64,000 nucleotides of DNA from Clostridiales bacterium (GTDB lineage: Bacteria; Bacillota; Clostridia; Christensenellales; Aristaeellaceae): assembly GCA_004557125.1 (NCBI GenBank), contig SFET01000001.1, forward strand, positions 157,586 to 221,585, in the 5' to 3' direction. Numbering within the stretch: the stretch's first letter is position 1; the number at the start of each line of letters is the position of its first letter. The notes beneath the pieces are model-generated. The model made no database searches, had not been told where the DNA came from, and worked only from the letters and a program-made list of their open reading frames with translations. Shown piece after piece: positions 17,318 to 27,140 of this stretch. The translations under genes were made by a program, and so were the position numbers.

Positions 17318-17346
17318 ATCATACAACTTTATACCACCATTGTCAA
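17318..17346 (-). promoter_or_regulatory. Sigma-A promoter of sugar isomerase-ABC operon
   Basis: Minus-strand TTGACA (17346-17341), 17-base spacer, TATGAT (17323-17318), about 95 bases from the isomerase ATG. Confidence 0.8.
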
Positions 17347-17392
17347 CTCAAACTTAACATCAAAATGCTTCCTCACTCATATTTTCCGCAAT

Positions 17393-17435
17393 AAAAAAAC
17401 GCGCCTGTCTGTAACAAGCATTCCCCCGCAGGCGC
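17393..17435 (-). terminator. Second terminator downstream of amtB
   Basis: Stem GCGCCTG (17401-17407) with CAGGCGC (17429-17435), then seven T's on the minus strand (17399-17393). Backs up the hairpin at 17487 and insulates the sugar-operon promoter from amtB read-through. Confidence 0.75.
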
Positions 17436-17486
17436 ATTCGTGCGCGCCGGATTTGCGCCGCTCATATCCTTCCGCACACAAAGAGA

Positions 17487-17509
17487 CCCGGAGCATTCGC
17501 TGCTCCGGG
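17487..17509 (-). terminator. First terminator downstream of amtB
   Basis: CCCGGAGC (17487-17494) pairs with GCTCCGGG (17502-17509), 7-base loop, then TCTCTTTG on the minus strand. 46 bases beyond the amtB stop. Confidence 0.7.
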
Positions 17510-17554
17510 CCTTTCGATTTATTTTCTGCACAAACAGATTTTTCGGCTCGCCGA

Positions 17555-19264
17555 TCAGTCGTCCTGCAGGGCCGCGTAGCCCTCCTCGCCGGTGCGGACG
17601 CGGATGACGTTCTCCACGTCGTAGACGAAGATCTTGCCGTCGCCGATGTGGCCGGTGTAGAGCACCTTCTTGGCGGTCTCGATGACCTTGCGCACGGGCA
17701 CCTTGCTGACCACGATCTCCACCTGCACCTTGGGCAGCAGGCTGACCTCCACGGCGACGCCGCGGTAGTACTCGGGCTTGCCCTTCTGCGTGCCGAAGCC
17801 CATGACGTGGGAGACGGTCATGCCGGTGATGCCGATGCCGTTCATGGCGTTCTTCAGGGCCTCCAGGCGGGCCTCCTTGCAGACGATCTCCACCTTGGTG
17901 AACTTGGGGTTGTCGTCGCTGAAGGTGGGCATCTTCTTGACCGGAATGGCCTCGGCGGCGGGCACGTCGCCGGTGACGACGCTGACCTCGCCCTCGTCCA
18001 CGGAGGTGGTGTCGGGCAGCATGGCGAATCCGGCGTAGGCGCTCGGCAGGCCGTGCTCGGAGATGTCCAGACCGGCGATCTCATCCTCGGCGGATGCGCG
18101 CAGACCGATGGTGTGCTTCAGGACCAGGAACACGATGGTGATGACGATGGCAACGTAGATGGCGACCGTGACAACGCCCAGAATCTGGGTGCCGAAGAAC
18201 TTGAAGCCGCCGCCGTAGAACAGGCCCTTGTCGGTAGACACGCCGGTGGCGAACAGGCCGGTCATGATGGTGCCCAGCGCGCCGCACACGCCGTGGACGG
18301 AAATTGCGCCCACCGGATCGTCGATCTTGACGACCTTATCGAAGAACTCGATGGAGAGCACGACCATGAAGCCGCAGACGATGCCGATGATGGCCGCGCC
18401 GACGGGGCTGACCGCGTCGCAGCCGGCGGTGATGCCCACCAGACCGGCGAGGGCGGCGTTGTAGGTCATGGACACGTCGGGCTTCTTGTAGCGGATCCAG
18501 GTGAAGATCAGCGTCACGCAGCAGGCGACCGCCGCGGCGATGTTGGTGTTGAAGAACACCAGGCTGGCGCTCTCAACCAGGCCGTCGCTGTCCATGCCGA
18601 CGGTGGAGGTGCCGTTGAAGCCGAACCAGCAGAACCACAGGATGAATACGCCCAGTGCGGCGATGCTCAGGTTGTGGCCCAGGATGGCCTTGGGCTTGCC
18701 GTTCTTGTCGTACTTGCCGATGCGGGGCCCTAGGATCTTTGCGCCGATCAGCGCGCACACGCCGCCGACCATGTGAACCGCCGTGGAACCGGCGAAGTCA
18801 TGGAAGCCCAGCTCAGCCAGCCAGCCGCCGCCCCAGATCCAGTGACCGGAGATGGGGTAGATGAACAGCGAGATCGCAGCGGAGTAGATGCAGTAGGCGC
18901 TGAACTTGGTGCGCTCGGCCATTGCGCCGGAGACGATGGTGGCTGCGGTGGCACAGAACACGGTCTGGAAGATCGCGTAGGCCCACAGCGGAACGCCCGC
19001 CGGCAGCACATGGCTGTAATCCTTCATGATCATGGGATCGATCCAGCCGAACAGGGCCGTGCCGGAACCGAACATGATGCCGAAGCCCACCAGCCAGAAC
19101 ATCGGCGTGCCGATGCAGAAGTCCATCAGGTTTTTCATCAGGATGTTTCCGGTATTCTTCGCCCGGGTGAAGCCGGCCTCACACATGGAGAAGCCCGCCT
19201 GCATGAAGAACACCAGTGCAGCTCCCAGCAGTACCCAAATCGTGTTGACAGAACTGTACGTCAT
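17555..19264 (-). CDS. amtB: Ammonium transporter fused to a C-terminal P-II signalling domain
   Basis: 569 residues. Residues 1 to about 410 are an Amt channel (FMQAGFSMCEAGFTRAKN, FHDFAGSTAVHMVGG, FNGTSTVGMDSDG, SVHGVCGALGTIMTG) with the usual eleven membrane segments. After a linker (about 410-455) the last 110 residues are a complete GlnB/GlnK domain: KFTKVEIVCKEARLEAL, T-loop GFGTQKGKPEYYRG, LLPKVQVEIVV and TGHIGDGKIFVYDV. P-II normally docks separately and blocks Amt when nitrogen is sufficient; here both are one chain. Last gene of the nitrogen island, preceded by a terminator hairpin in its leader. Confidence 0.92.
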   Translation of the reverse strand: MTYSSVNTIWVLLGAALVFFMQAGFSMCEAGFTRAKNTGNILMKNLMDFCIGTPMFWLVGFGIMFGSGTALFGWIDPMIMKDYSHVLPAGVPLWAYAIFQTVFCATAATIVSGAMAERTKFSAYCIYSAAISLFIYPISGHWIWGGGWLAELGFHDFAGSTAVHMVGGVCALIGAKILGPRIGKYDKNGKPKAILGHNLSIAALGVFILWFCWFGFNGTSTVGMDSDGLVESASLVFFNTNIAAAVACCVTLIFTWIRYKKPDVSMTYNAALAGLVGITAGCDAVSPVGAAIIGIVCGFMVVLSIEFFDKVVKIDDPVGAISVHGVCGALGTIMTGLFATGVSTDKGLFYGGGFKFFGTQILGVVTVAIYVAIVITIVFLVLKHTIGLRASAEDEIAGLDISEHGLPSAYAGFAMLPDTTSVDEGEVSVVTGDVPAAEAIPVKKMPTFSDDNPKFTKVEIVCKEARLEALKNAMNGIGITGMTVSHVMGFGTQKGKPEYYRGVAVEVSLLPKVQVEIVVSKVPVRKVIETAKKVLYTGHIGDGKIFVYDVENVIRVRTGEEGYAALQDD

Positions 19265-19300
19265 AGTATCCCATCCTTCCCTAAGTCCTATCTATATCAG

Positions 19301-19343
19301 AAAAAGGGAGCCTCGACCGCCTTACGGCGCTGTCAAGACTCCC
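19301..19343 (-). terminator. Terminator/attenuator in the amtB leader
   Basis: Minus-strand GGGAG and CTTGAC arms (19343-19332) pair with GTCGAG and CTCCC (19317-19306) around GCGCC-GTAA-GGCG, followed by five T's (19305-19301). It lies 24 bases after the gltD stop and about 40 bases before amtB, with no convincing promoter between, so amtB expression probably depends on read-through or regulated antitermination. Confidence 0.75.
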
Positions 19344-19367
19344 TTGTCCTGCCTCTGTGAAGTTGTG

Positions 19368-20771
19368 TCAGTCCATCAGATCCGCGTCGATCTCCTCCGC
19401 GGCGGCCCTGCCGTCCGCGATGGCGCGCACCACCAGCGACTGGCCCGTGCGCATGTCTCCGGCTGCGTACAGTCCGGGCGCGATGCGGTGACCACGCTCG
19501 GTCTCCGGCACGCCCCGGGGCGTGAGCTTCAGCGAAAATGCCTCTGCCGCCTTCGTTTCGCAGCCCAGGAAGCCCGCCGCGATCAGCAGCAGCTCGCAGG
19601 GAAGCTCGCGTTCGCTGCCGGGTTCCGGAACGAACCGGCCCTCGGCGTTGCGCTGCATGTGGGCGACGATTACGCCGCGAAGCTTGCCCGCGTCGTCCGT
19701 CAGCACGCGCTGCACGCTGGTCTCGAAGATTCGGGGATCGCCGCCCTGCTTTTCGGCGGCCTCCAGCTGGCCGTAGTCGGTGCGCAGCGTGCGCGGCCAT
19801 TCCGGCCAGGGGTTGTTCTTCAGGCGCTCCACCGGCGCGGCGGGCATCAGCTCCAGCTCCGTGACCGATGCGCAGCCCTGGCGCAGGCAGGTGCCCACGC
19901 AGTCGTTGCCCGTGTCGCCGCCGCCCACGACGATGACGTGCTTTCCCTCGGCGGTGATCTCCGGCTTCCTGCCGTCCATCAGTGCCTTGGTGGCCTCGGT
20001 GAGGTAATCCACCGCGAAGTGCACGCCCTGCGCGTCCTCGCCCGGTGCGCCCAGTCCCCTGGGACGGCGTGCGCCGCCGCAGAGCACCACCGCGTCGTAG
20101 CCCGCGATGACCTGCGCGTCCGCCTCGGTGTTCAAGAGGAAGCTCACGCCCTCCGCCTCCATCAGACGAATCCTGCGCGCCACGACCTCCTTGGGCAGCT
20201 TCATGTTCGGAATGCCGTACTGAAGCAGTCCGCCCGGACGGTCCGCCCGCTCGATGACGGTGACGCTGTGGCCGCGCCGGTTCAGATAGTCCGCCGCCGC
20301 CAGGCCCGAGGGGCCGGAGCCCACCACCGCCACGCGCTTTCCCGTGCGCACGGCGGGGATGCGGGGCTGAATCAGTCCCCGGCGGAAGCCCTCTTCAATC
20401 AGGTAGAGCTCGTCGTCGCGGGTGGTGACGGAGCCGTGATCCGCCAGCATGCACGCCTTTTCGCACAGCGCCGGGCACATGCGGCCCGTGAATTCGGGGA
20501 AGCTGGCCGTCTTGGTCAGGCGGCGGATGGCCTCCTCGATCTCCCCGCGATAGAGCAGATCGTTCCACTCCGGGATCAGGTTGTGCAGCGGACAGCCGTA
20601 GTTCGACTGGCAGTAGGGCACGCCGCAGTTCATGCAGCGGGCCGCCTGCTCGCGGCGCTGTTCATCCGTGCACAGGCTGTGCAGGAATTCAAAATCCTGC
20701 ATGCGCTCTCTCTCCGGTCGGAAGGGATTTTCACAGCGCTCGTATTCCAGAAAACCTGTCGTCTTTCCCAT
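19368..20771 (-). CDS. gltD: Glutamate synthase small subunit
   Basis: 467 residues. An N-terminal Cys-rich region (CMNCGVPYCQSNYGCPLHN and GRMCPALCEKAC) ligates two [4Fe-4S] clusters; GSGPSGLAAADYLNRRGH binds FAD and GGGDTGNDCVGTCLRQG binds NADPH. It feeds electrons from NADPH to GltB, which makes two glutamates from glutamine and 2-oxoglutarate. Length fits the bacterial family. Four-base gap from gltB; downstream comes the amtB attenuator. Confidence 0.93.
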   Translation of the reverse strand: MGKTTGFLEYERCENPFRPERERMQDFEFLHSLCTDEQRREQAARCMNCGVPYCQSNYGCPLHNLIPEWNDLLYRGEIEEAIRRLTKTASFPEFTGRMCPALCEKACMLADHGSVTTRDDELYLIEEGFRRGLIQPRIPAVRTGKRVAVVGSGPSGLAAADYLNRRGHSVTVIERADRPGGLLQYGIPNMKLPKEVVARRIRLMEAEGVSFLLNTEADAQVIAGYDAVVLCGGARRPRGLGAPGEDAQGVHFAVDYLTEATKALMDGRKPEITAEGKHVIVVGGGDTGNDCVGTCLRQGCASVTELELMPAAPVERLKNNPWPEWPRTLRTDYGQLEAAEKQGGDPRIFETSVQRVLTDDAGKLRGVIVAHMQRNAEGRFVPEPGSERELPCELLLIAAGFLGCETKAAEAFSLKLTPRGVPETERGHRIAPGLYAAGDMRTGQSLVVRAIADGRAAAEEIDADLMD

Positions 20772-20775
20772 GCGC

Positions 20776-23700
20776 TCACCTTCCTTCCAGCAGCTTCTTG
20801 TATTCGGTGGGGATAATCAGCTTGAACCTGGCAAGACTTGCCTCGAAGTCATCGAGGATCGCCCTCGCCTTCGGGGAGCCCGTCCACCTGAGATGGTTCT
20901 CCAGGATGCCGCGCAGCTCCTGCGCACCTTCGCCGGAAACCGCCTCCACCCCGACCATCGCCCGGTTGAGCCGTCCCTCCAGCTCGCCGGTCTCGTCCAG
21001 CACGTAGGCCAGTCCGCCGGACATGCCCGCCGCGAAGTTGTCGCCAACGCTGCCCAGGATCACCGCGCGTCCGCCGGTCATGTACTCGCAGCCGTGGTCG
21101 CCCACGCCCTCTGCGACGGCAGTCGCACCGGAATTGCGCACGCAGAAGCGTTCGCCCGCGGTGCCCGCGATGTAGACCTCGCCCTTCGTCGCGCCGTAGA
21201 GCGCCACGTTGCCGATCAGCGCATCTCCATTGTTCCAGCTGCCGTCATCCGGCGGACAAACGACGATCGTGCCGCCGGAGAGACCCTTGCCCAGATAGTC
21301 GTTGGCCTCGCCGGTGAGCCGCAGCGCCAGATTCTGGGGCAGGAAGGCTCCGAAGGACTGTCCGCCGCAGCCCTGTACGTCCAGCGTCCGCTGCTGACCA
21401 TGGGGCTGCGCCTTCAGCATGGCCGCGCCCAGCAGGGTACCGAAGCTCCGGTCGGTGTTGCGCAGCACGGCGTGCTCCTGCGGAACAGATGCATCCGCGC
21501 GGCTGTCCAGCTTGAAATCGTAGGCCTTCTGCTTGATGCAGTGGCGGTTCTCGGAAAATGCGGTCAGTTCGGTCAGATCCAGCGGGCTTTCGTCCTTGAT
21601 CTTCAAGAGATCGGCACGGCCCACCAGCTCGTCCACGCTGCGCGCGCCCAGTTTTGCCATGATGCCCCGCAGCTGCTCGGCCACGAAGAACATGAAGCGT
21701 TCCACGTACTCCGGCTTGCCGATGAAGCGCTTGCGCAGCTCCGGATTCTGGGTGGCGATGCCGAAGGGGCAGCTGTCCAGGCTGCATACGCGCATCATGC
21801 GGCAGCCCATGGTCACCAGCGGCGCAGTTGCGAAGGCGAATTCCTCCGCGCCCAGCAGCATGGCCACGGCCACGTCGCGTCCGGTCATGAGCTTGCCGTC
21901 GGTCTCCAGCGCGACCATCTCGCGCAGGCCGTTCTTGCACAGCACCTGATGCGCCTCCGCGAGGCCCAGCTCCCAGGGAAGTCCCGCGCCATGGATGGAG
22001 GTCAGCGGTGCAGCGCCCGTGCCGCCCTCGCCGCCGGAGATCAGGATCACCTGCGCGCCGGCCTTGGCCACGCCCGAGGCCACCGTGCCCACGCCGGTCT
22101 CGGAGACCAGCTTCACGGAAATGCGCGCATCCCGGTTGGCGCACTTCAGATCGTAGATCAGCTGCGCCAGATCCTCGATGGAGTAGATGTCGTGGTGCGG
22201 CGGCGGGGAGATCAGCGAGATTCCCGGTGTGGAGCAGCGCGTGCGCGCCACCCACGGCTTCACCTTTGCACCCGGCAGATGGCCTCCTTCGCCGGGCTTC
22301 GCGCCCTGGGCCATCTTGATCTGAATTTCGTTTGCGGAGAGCAGGTACTCCTCCGTCACGCCGAAGCGCCCCGAGGCTACCTGCTTGATGGCGGAATTGA
22401 GCTTCGTGCCGAAGCGCTCCGGCAGTTCGCCGCCCTCGCCGGTGTTGGACTTGCCGCCGATGTGGTTCATGGCCTCGGCCATGCACTCGTGCGCCTCCTG
22501 GGAGAGCGACCCGTAGGACATCGCGCCGGTCTTGAAGCGGTGCACGATCTCGCTCGCGGGCTCCACCTCAGAAAGCGGAATCGCCGTGCAGTCCTCGAAG
22601 CGGAAGTCCAGCAGCGAACGGATGGTGCGGGAGCCGTCCTTCAGGATGAGGTCGGAGTAGCGCTCGAACAGCGCGAAATCGTCGTTCCACACGGCCTGCT
22701 GCAGCGTGTGCACCACCTCCGGGGTGTAGAGGTGCTCCTCCGCCAGCTTGCCGGTGCGCAGCCGGTGCAGGCCCACGCTGTCCAGCGTCGGGTCGAGGTC
22801 TGCCCCATCGGTCACAAAGGCGTGGTCGTGGTGCCAGCGCACGGCCTCCTCCAGGTGCGCAAGGTTCACGCCGCTCAGGCGGCAGGGCGTGTTGGTGAAG
22901 TACTTATCCACCAGGTCGTGATCCAGGCCGATGCACTCAAAGAGCTGTGCGCTCTGATAGGCCTGAATGGTGGAGACGCCCATCTTGGAGGCGATGTGCA
23001 GGATGCCCGCGGTCAGGGCCTTGTTGTAGTTGGCAATCGCCGCGTCCGCGTCCAGCTTCAGCGCGCCCTTTTTGCACAGATCGGCGATGCAGGCCTGCGA
23101 CAGGTAGGGGTTCACCGCCCGCGCACCGTAGCCGATCAGCGCGGCCAGCTGGTGGGTGTCCCTGGGTTCGCCGCTCTCCAGAATCACGGACACCGCCGTG
23201 CGGCGTTTGCTGCGAATCAGGTGCTGCTCCAGTGCGGACACCGCCAGCAGCGAGGGAATCGCCATGTGGTCTTTATCCACGCCGCGATCCGAGAGGATCA
23301 CCACGTTTGCGCCGCCCTCGTAGGCCGCGTCGCAGGCCCGGAACATGCCCTCCACCGCATCCTCCAGCGAGGTTTCGCGGCCGTAGAGCAGCGAGACGGT
23401 CTCCACCTGGAAGCCCGGCAGATCCATCTCACGAATCTGATCCAGCTCCGCGCAGGTGAGGATCGGGGTCTCCAGCTCGAGCACGCGGCAGTTCTCCGCC
23501 GTGGGCTCCAGCAGGTTGCCGTCGTCGCCCACGTAGACGGAACAGTCCGTCTTGAGCTTCTCGCGCAGCGCATCGATGGGCGGGTTGGTCACCTGCGCAA
23601 AGCGCTGCTTGAAGTAGGAGGACAGCGGCGGATGCCTGCGGGACAGCGCCGCGATGGGCTCGTCCGCACCCATGGACGCGATGGGCTCGCCGCCCTTCTC

Positions 23701-25042
23701 CGCCATGGCCATCAGCACGTCCCGAACGTCCTCGTGGGTAAATCCGAAGGCCTTGCACAGCTGCGTGCGCTCCGAATCCGAATATTCCTTCGCCCGCCGG
23801 GCGGGCTGCTTCAGATCGCCCAGGGTGTGCACGCCCTTGCGGAGCCAATCTCCGTAGGGAAGCACCCCGGCGAACTCTTTCTTAATTTCCTCCGCCCCGG
23901 CAAAGCGCCCGGAGCGCAGGTCGGCCATCAGCAGATCGCCCGCGCGCAGCCTCCAGCGGCGCACGATGTTCTCGTTCTCCTCGTACAGCACGCCCGCCTC
24001 GGAGGACAGAATCAGGCGATTGTCCTTCGTCAGCGTGCAGCGCATGGGGCGCAGGCCGTTGCGGTCCAGCGAGGCGCAAACCACGTCGCCGTCGGAGTAG
24101 AGCACCGCGGCGGGGCCGTCCCAGGGCTCCATCATGGTGGCATAGTAGCGGTACAGATCCTTCCAGGGCGTGTCATAGGACTTGCCCTGCCAGGGCTCCG
24201 GCAGCAGCACCATGCCCGCCAGCGGCAGCGGCATGCCGTTCATCGTGAGGAACTCCATGGTGTTGTCCAGCATCATGGAATCCGAGCCGCCCACCTGCAC
24301 CACGGGATAGACCTTCTCCATCGCCGCATCCAGCGCATTGGAGTGCATGGTCTCCTCGCGGGCCAGCATGCGGTCGGCGTTGCCGCGGATGGTGTTGATC
24401 TCGCCGTTGTGCAGCAGCATCCGATGGGGATGGGCCTTCGGCCAGCTAGGCTCGGTGTTGGTGGAGAAGCGGGAGTGCACCATCGCCAGCGCGGAGGTGT
24501 AGTCCGCACTGCGCAGGTCGTCGTAGAAGGTGCGCAGCTGGGTCACCAGCATCATGCCCTTGTAGACGATGGTGCGGCTGGACAGGGAGCACACATAGCT
24601 GAACAAAGCACTGCGCGATGGCGGGCATCGTGCGTCGCGCACCCTCGCCCAGAATTTCGGGACGGCAGGGCACGTCGCGCCAGCAGATCAGGTGAAGTCC
24701 CTCCTGCACAGCGGCAGCTTCCATCGCCCTGCGAACCTGTTCCATTTCCAGGTTCTCGGGCACAAAGAGCATGCCAACGCCGTAATCGCCGGCATCCCCC
24801 AGCTTCCAGCCGTTCTCTGCGGCCCAGGCGGCGAACAGAGCGTGGGGAAGCTGCGTCAGCACGCCCACGCCGTCGCCCGTGGTTCCCAGGGCGTCGCAGC
24901 CGGCGCGGTGTGCCAGGCGCTCCACGATCGTCAGCGCGTCCGAAACCGTCTTATGACTCCTTTGTCCGGACAGATCCACCACGGCGCCAACGCCGCAGGA
25001 TTCATGTTCCATTTGCGCATCGTAGAGTGGGTACTGTTTCAT
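20776..25042 (-). pseudogene. gltB: Glutamate synthase large subunit, interrupted by a deletion and frameshift near 24610
   Basis: Reading begins at 25042 with MKQYPLYDAQMEHES, a short propeptide, then Cys16, the N-terminal nucleophile of the glutaminase domain (CGVGAVVDLSG). The frame holds to IAQCFV near 24612. The rest of GltB continues in the next frame from LFSYVCSLSSRTIVYKGMM (about 24605) to 20776, with the central domain, FMN barrel (SYGSLSQEAHECMAEA, GGEGGTGAAP), 3Fe-4S cysteines (CRMMRVCSLDSC) and C-terminal beta-helix all intact. Compared with clostridial GltB about 30 residues (the FDRKLYIARR segment) are absent at the break, so 3n+2 bases are missing. Either a real lesion or an assembly error; the otherwise clean 1,280 codons argue for a recent event. 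Overlaps the ANTAR gene by ATGA. Confidence 0.8.
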
Positions 25043-25569
25043 GGCAAGCTCTCTCCATTCAATATGCGGCGGGCACTCTCGGTCATCTTGATGCCCAGGC
25101 GCATGCTCATGCGCTGCAGGGCCTGATGTGCCTGCTGCTCAGTATATCCGCTGCCGCCCATCAGCAGCGCTTTCGCCTCTTCAATCAGTTGCTTCTCTTC
25201 GGGGGTTCTCCGGGGCATGCGCATGTAGTGCAGCTGCACCAGCATGTTGACCGCGCTGGTCAGCTCACCCCGGGTGAAGGGCACCGGCAGGCGGAACAGC
25301 GCGTAGTGTTCGCACCGCTCCAGCTGATCCGGCTTGCCCAGCACCAGCATCAGCACCTGATCTCCCAGGTCGTAGGCCAGCTCATCCACCGTGCGATCCG
25401 GAAAGCGCGTGCCGCACACCAGGATGCCGTCGTGACAGGCGTCGAAGGCGCGCATGACTTCGTTTCCGGTCGCACACTTGCGGAACACCTGCAAGCCAGA
25501 TCCATCCAGCACGGACGCGATCTGTTCACACTTCCTCGCATCCGCAAACGCGACAATGATCTTGGCCAT
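25039..25569 (-). CDS. ANTAR-domain RNA-binding antiterminator with receiver-like domain
   Basis: 176 residues. The N-terminal 110 residues are a receiver-like fold (MAKIIVAFADARKCEQIASVL) with little sign of a canonical phospho-acceptor Asp pocket. The last 55 residues form an ANTAR three-helix domain: EEKQLIEEAKALLM...TEQQAHQALQRMSMRLGIKMTESARRIL. ANTAR proteins bind tandem hairpins in leader RNA and prevent termination. Placement between glnA and gltB, with an ATGA overlap onto gltB, predicts control of nitrogen assimilation, and terminator hairpins are present in the glnA and amtB leaders. AGGGGTG precedes its ATG. Confidence 0.85.
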   Translation of the reverse strand: MAKIIVAFADARKCEQIASVLDGSGLQVFRKCATGNEVMRAFDACHDGILVCGTRFPDRTVDELAYDLGDQVLMLVLGKPDQLERCEHYALFRLPVPFTRGELTSAVNMLVQLHYMRMPRRTPEEKQLIEEAKALLMGGSGYTEQQAHQALQRMSMRLGIKMTESARRILNGESLP

Positions 25570-25651
25570 GATCTCACCCCTAAATCAACATTTTGTAAGA
25601 TGTACACTGGGATCGGGCGATATTTTGGGTTTCGATTTCCCTGAAATGCCG

Positions 25652-25715
25652 CGGGCGCAGTTTCTTGGCTGCGCCCGGGTTTTTCAAAGGCTCCGTTGCC
25701 CCGCACATGCGGAGC
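25652..25715. other. Tandem hairpins between glnA and the ANTAR gene
   Basis: Two stems in series: GCTCCG (25690-25695) with CGGAGC (25710-25715), and CGGGCGCAG (25652-25660) with CTGCGCCCG (25669-25677). The second is followed by GGTTTTT only on the plus strand, where no gene ends, so on the minus strand they are more likely leader structures or a weak glnA terminator. Their loops do not show the A1/G4 hexaloop signature expected of classic ANTAR targets. Confidence 0.5.
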
Positions 25716-25723
25716 AGGGCGCA

Positions 25724-27055
25724 TCAATAGGTAATCAGGTACTTGGAGATCTCCCAGTTGCTCACATGGGTGCGATAGGCGTCCCACTCGGCGTACTTGC
25801 CCTCGGTGTAGTGGCTCACCACGTGATCGCCCAGGGCTTCGCAGATCAGCTCGTCCGCCTTCAGGGCGTCCACAGCATCCTTCAGGGAGCCCGGCAGGCT
25901 CTTGATGCCCTTGGCGTCGCGGGTGGCCTCGTCCATGGCGAAGATGTTCTCGGTGATCTCATCCGGCGGGGTGAGGCCCTTCTCGATGCCGTCCAGACCG
26001 GCGGCCAGGCACACGGCCAGCGCCAGGTAGGGGTTGCAGGTCGGGTCGGGGCAGCGCAGCTCCACGCGGGTCGCCTGACCGCGGGCCGCCGGGATGCGGA
26101 TCAGGGCGCTGCGGTTGCTGGCGGACCAGGCCAGATAGCAGGGCGCTTCATAGCCGGGAACCAGGCGCTTGTAGGAGTTGACCAGCGGATTGGTGATGGC
26201 TGCCATGCCGCACACGTGCTTGAGCAGGCCGGCGATGAAGGAGTAGGCCTCCTTGGAGAGCTTGCGGCTGTCGTCGGGATCGAAGAACACGTTCTTGCCG
26301 TCCTTGAACAGGGACATGTTGGTGTGCATGCCGCTGCCGTTGATGCCGAACACCGGCTTGGGCATGAAGGTGGCATGCAGGCCGTTCTTCTGGGCCAGGG
26401 TCTTGACCGCCAGCTTGAAGGTCATGATGTTGTCGGCAGCGGTCAGCGCCTCGGCGTACTTGAAGTCGATCTCGTGCTGGCCCTGGGCAACCTCGTGGTG
26501 GGAAGCCTCGATCTCGAAGCCCATCTGCTCCAGCGCCAGGCAGATCTCGCGGCGGGTGCTCTCGCCGTGATCCAGCGGGCCAAGATCGAAGTAACCGGCC
26601 TCGTCGGAGGTGGTGGTGGTGGGGTTGCCGGCCTCATCGGTCTGGAAGAGGAAGAACTCGCACTCCGGGCCCACGTTGAAGGAGTAGCCCATGTCGGCGG
26701 CCTTCTTCAGCACGCGCTTGAGCACGCCGCGGGGATCGCCCACGAAGGGGGTGCCGTCCGGATTGTAAACGTCGCAGATCAGGCGGGCAACCTTACCGTG
26801 CTGCGGTCTCCAGGGAAGCACCGTGAAGGAATCCAGATCCGGATAGAGGTACTGGTCGGACTCGTGGATGCGGACGAAGCCTTCAATGGAGCTGCCGTCG
26901 ATCATGATCTGGTTGTTGACAGCCTTCTCAATCTGGGAAGCGGTGATGGCGACATTCTTCAGCTGACCGAAAATGTCGGTGAACTGCATGCGGATGAACT
27001 CCACGTCTCCCTCGCGAACCAGGCGGATGATGTCTTCCTTGCTGTACTTACTCAT
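25724..27055 (-). CDS. glnA: Glutamine synthetase, type I (GSI-alpha)
   Basis: 443 residues. ATG at 27055 is preceded by GAGGAGG; longer starts would read through the leader terminator. Conserved sites: GSSIEGFVRIHESDQYLYPD (with the Arg used in GlnR/TnrA-type feedback inhibition of the alpha class), GPECEFFLF, ASHHEVAQGQHEIDF, NGSGMHTNMSL and NRSALIRIPAARG. The C-terminus lacks an adenylylation loop, as in Bacillus-type enzymes. It condenses ammonia and glutamate with ATP. First gene of the nitrogen island; its leader carries a terminator-like hairpin right at the transcription start. Confidence 0.95.
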   Translation of the reverse strand: MSKYSKEDIIRLVREGDVEFIRMQFTDIFGQLKNVAITASQIEKAVNNQIMIDGSSIEGFVRIHESDQYLYPDLDSFTVLPWRPQHGKVARLICDVYNPDGTPFVGDPRGVLKRVLKKAADMGYSFNVGPECEFFLFQTDEAGNPTTTTSDEAGYFDLGPLDHGESTRREICLALEQMGFEIEASHHEVAQGQHEIDFKYAEALTAADNIMTFKLAVKTLAQKNGLHATFMPKPVFGINGSGMHTNMSLFKDGKNVFFDPDDSRKLSKEAYSFIAGLLKHVCGMAAITNPLVNSYKRLVPGYEAPCYLAWSASNRSALIRIPAARGQATRVELRCPDPTCNPYLALAVCLAAGLDGIEKGLTPPDEITENIFAMDEATRDAKGIKSLPGSLKDAVDALKADELICEALGDHVVSHYTEGKYAEWDAYRTHVSNWEISKYLITY

Positions 27056-27090
27056 GACTGCGACCTCCTCAAAAATCTGTCGGAAAATAG

Positions 27091-27131
27091 AAAAAGAGCA
27101 AACCGGACGCTCAACATCGCCCCTTTGCTCT
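27091..27131 (-). terminator. Terminator-like hairpin in the glnA leader
   Basis: Minus strand: AGAGCAAA (27131-27124) pairs with TTTGCTCT (27102-27095), and inner GGGCG pairs with CGTCC, followed by T's to 27091. It begins about four bases after the predicted start site, so every glnA transcript would meet it first. Suggests attenuation. Confidence 0.75.
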
Positions 27132-27140
27132 GTTGCGGGT

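Noticed and set aside
20632..25644. 1,670-codon open frame on the plus strand opposite gltB
   Set aside because: Low-complexity composition (His, Gln, Arg, Ala) from the reverse of a GC-rich gene; no motifs and no initiation signals.
25652..25684. Strong plus-strand terminator
   Set aside because: The T-run direction is right for the plus strand, but no plus-strand gene ends here; kept only as part of a tandem hairpin feature.
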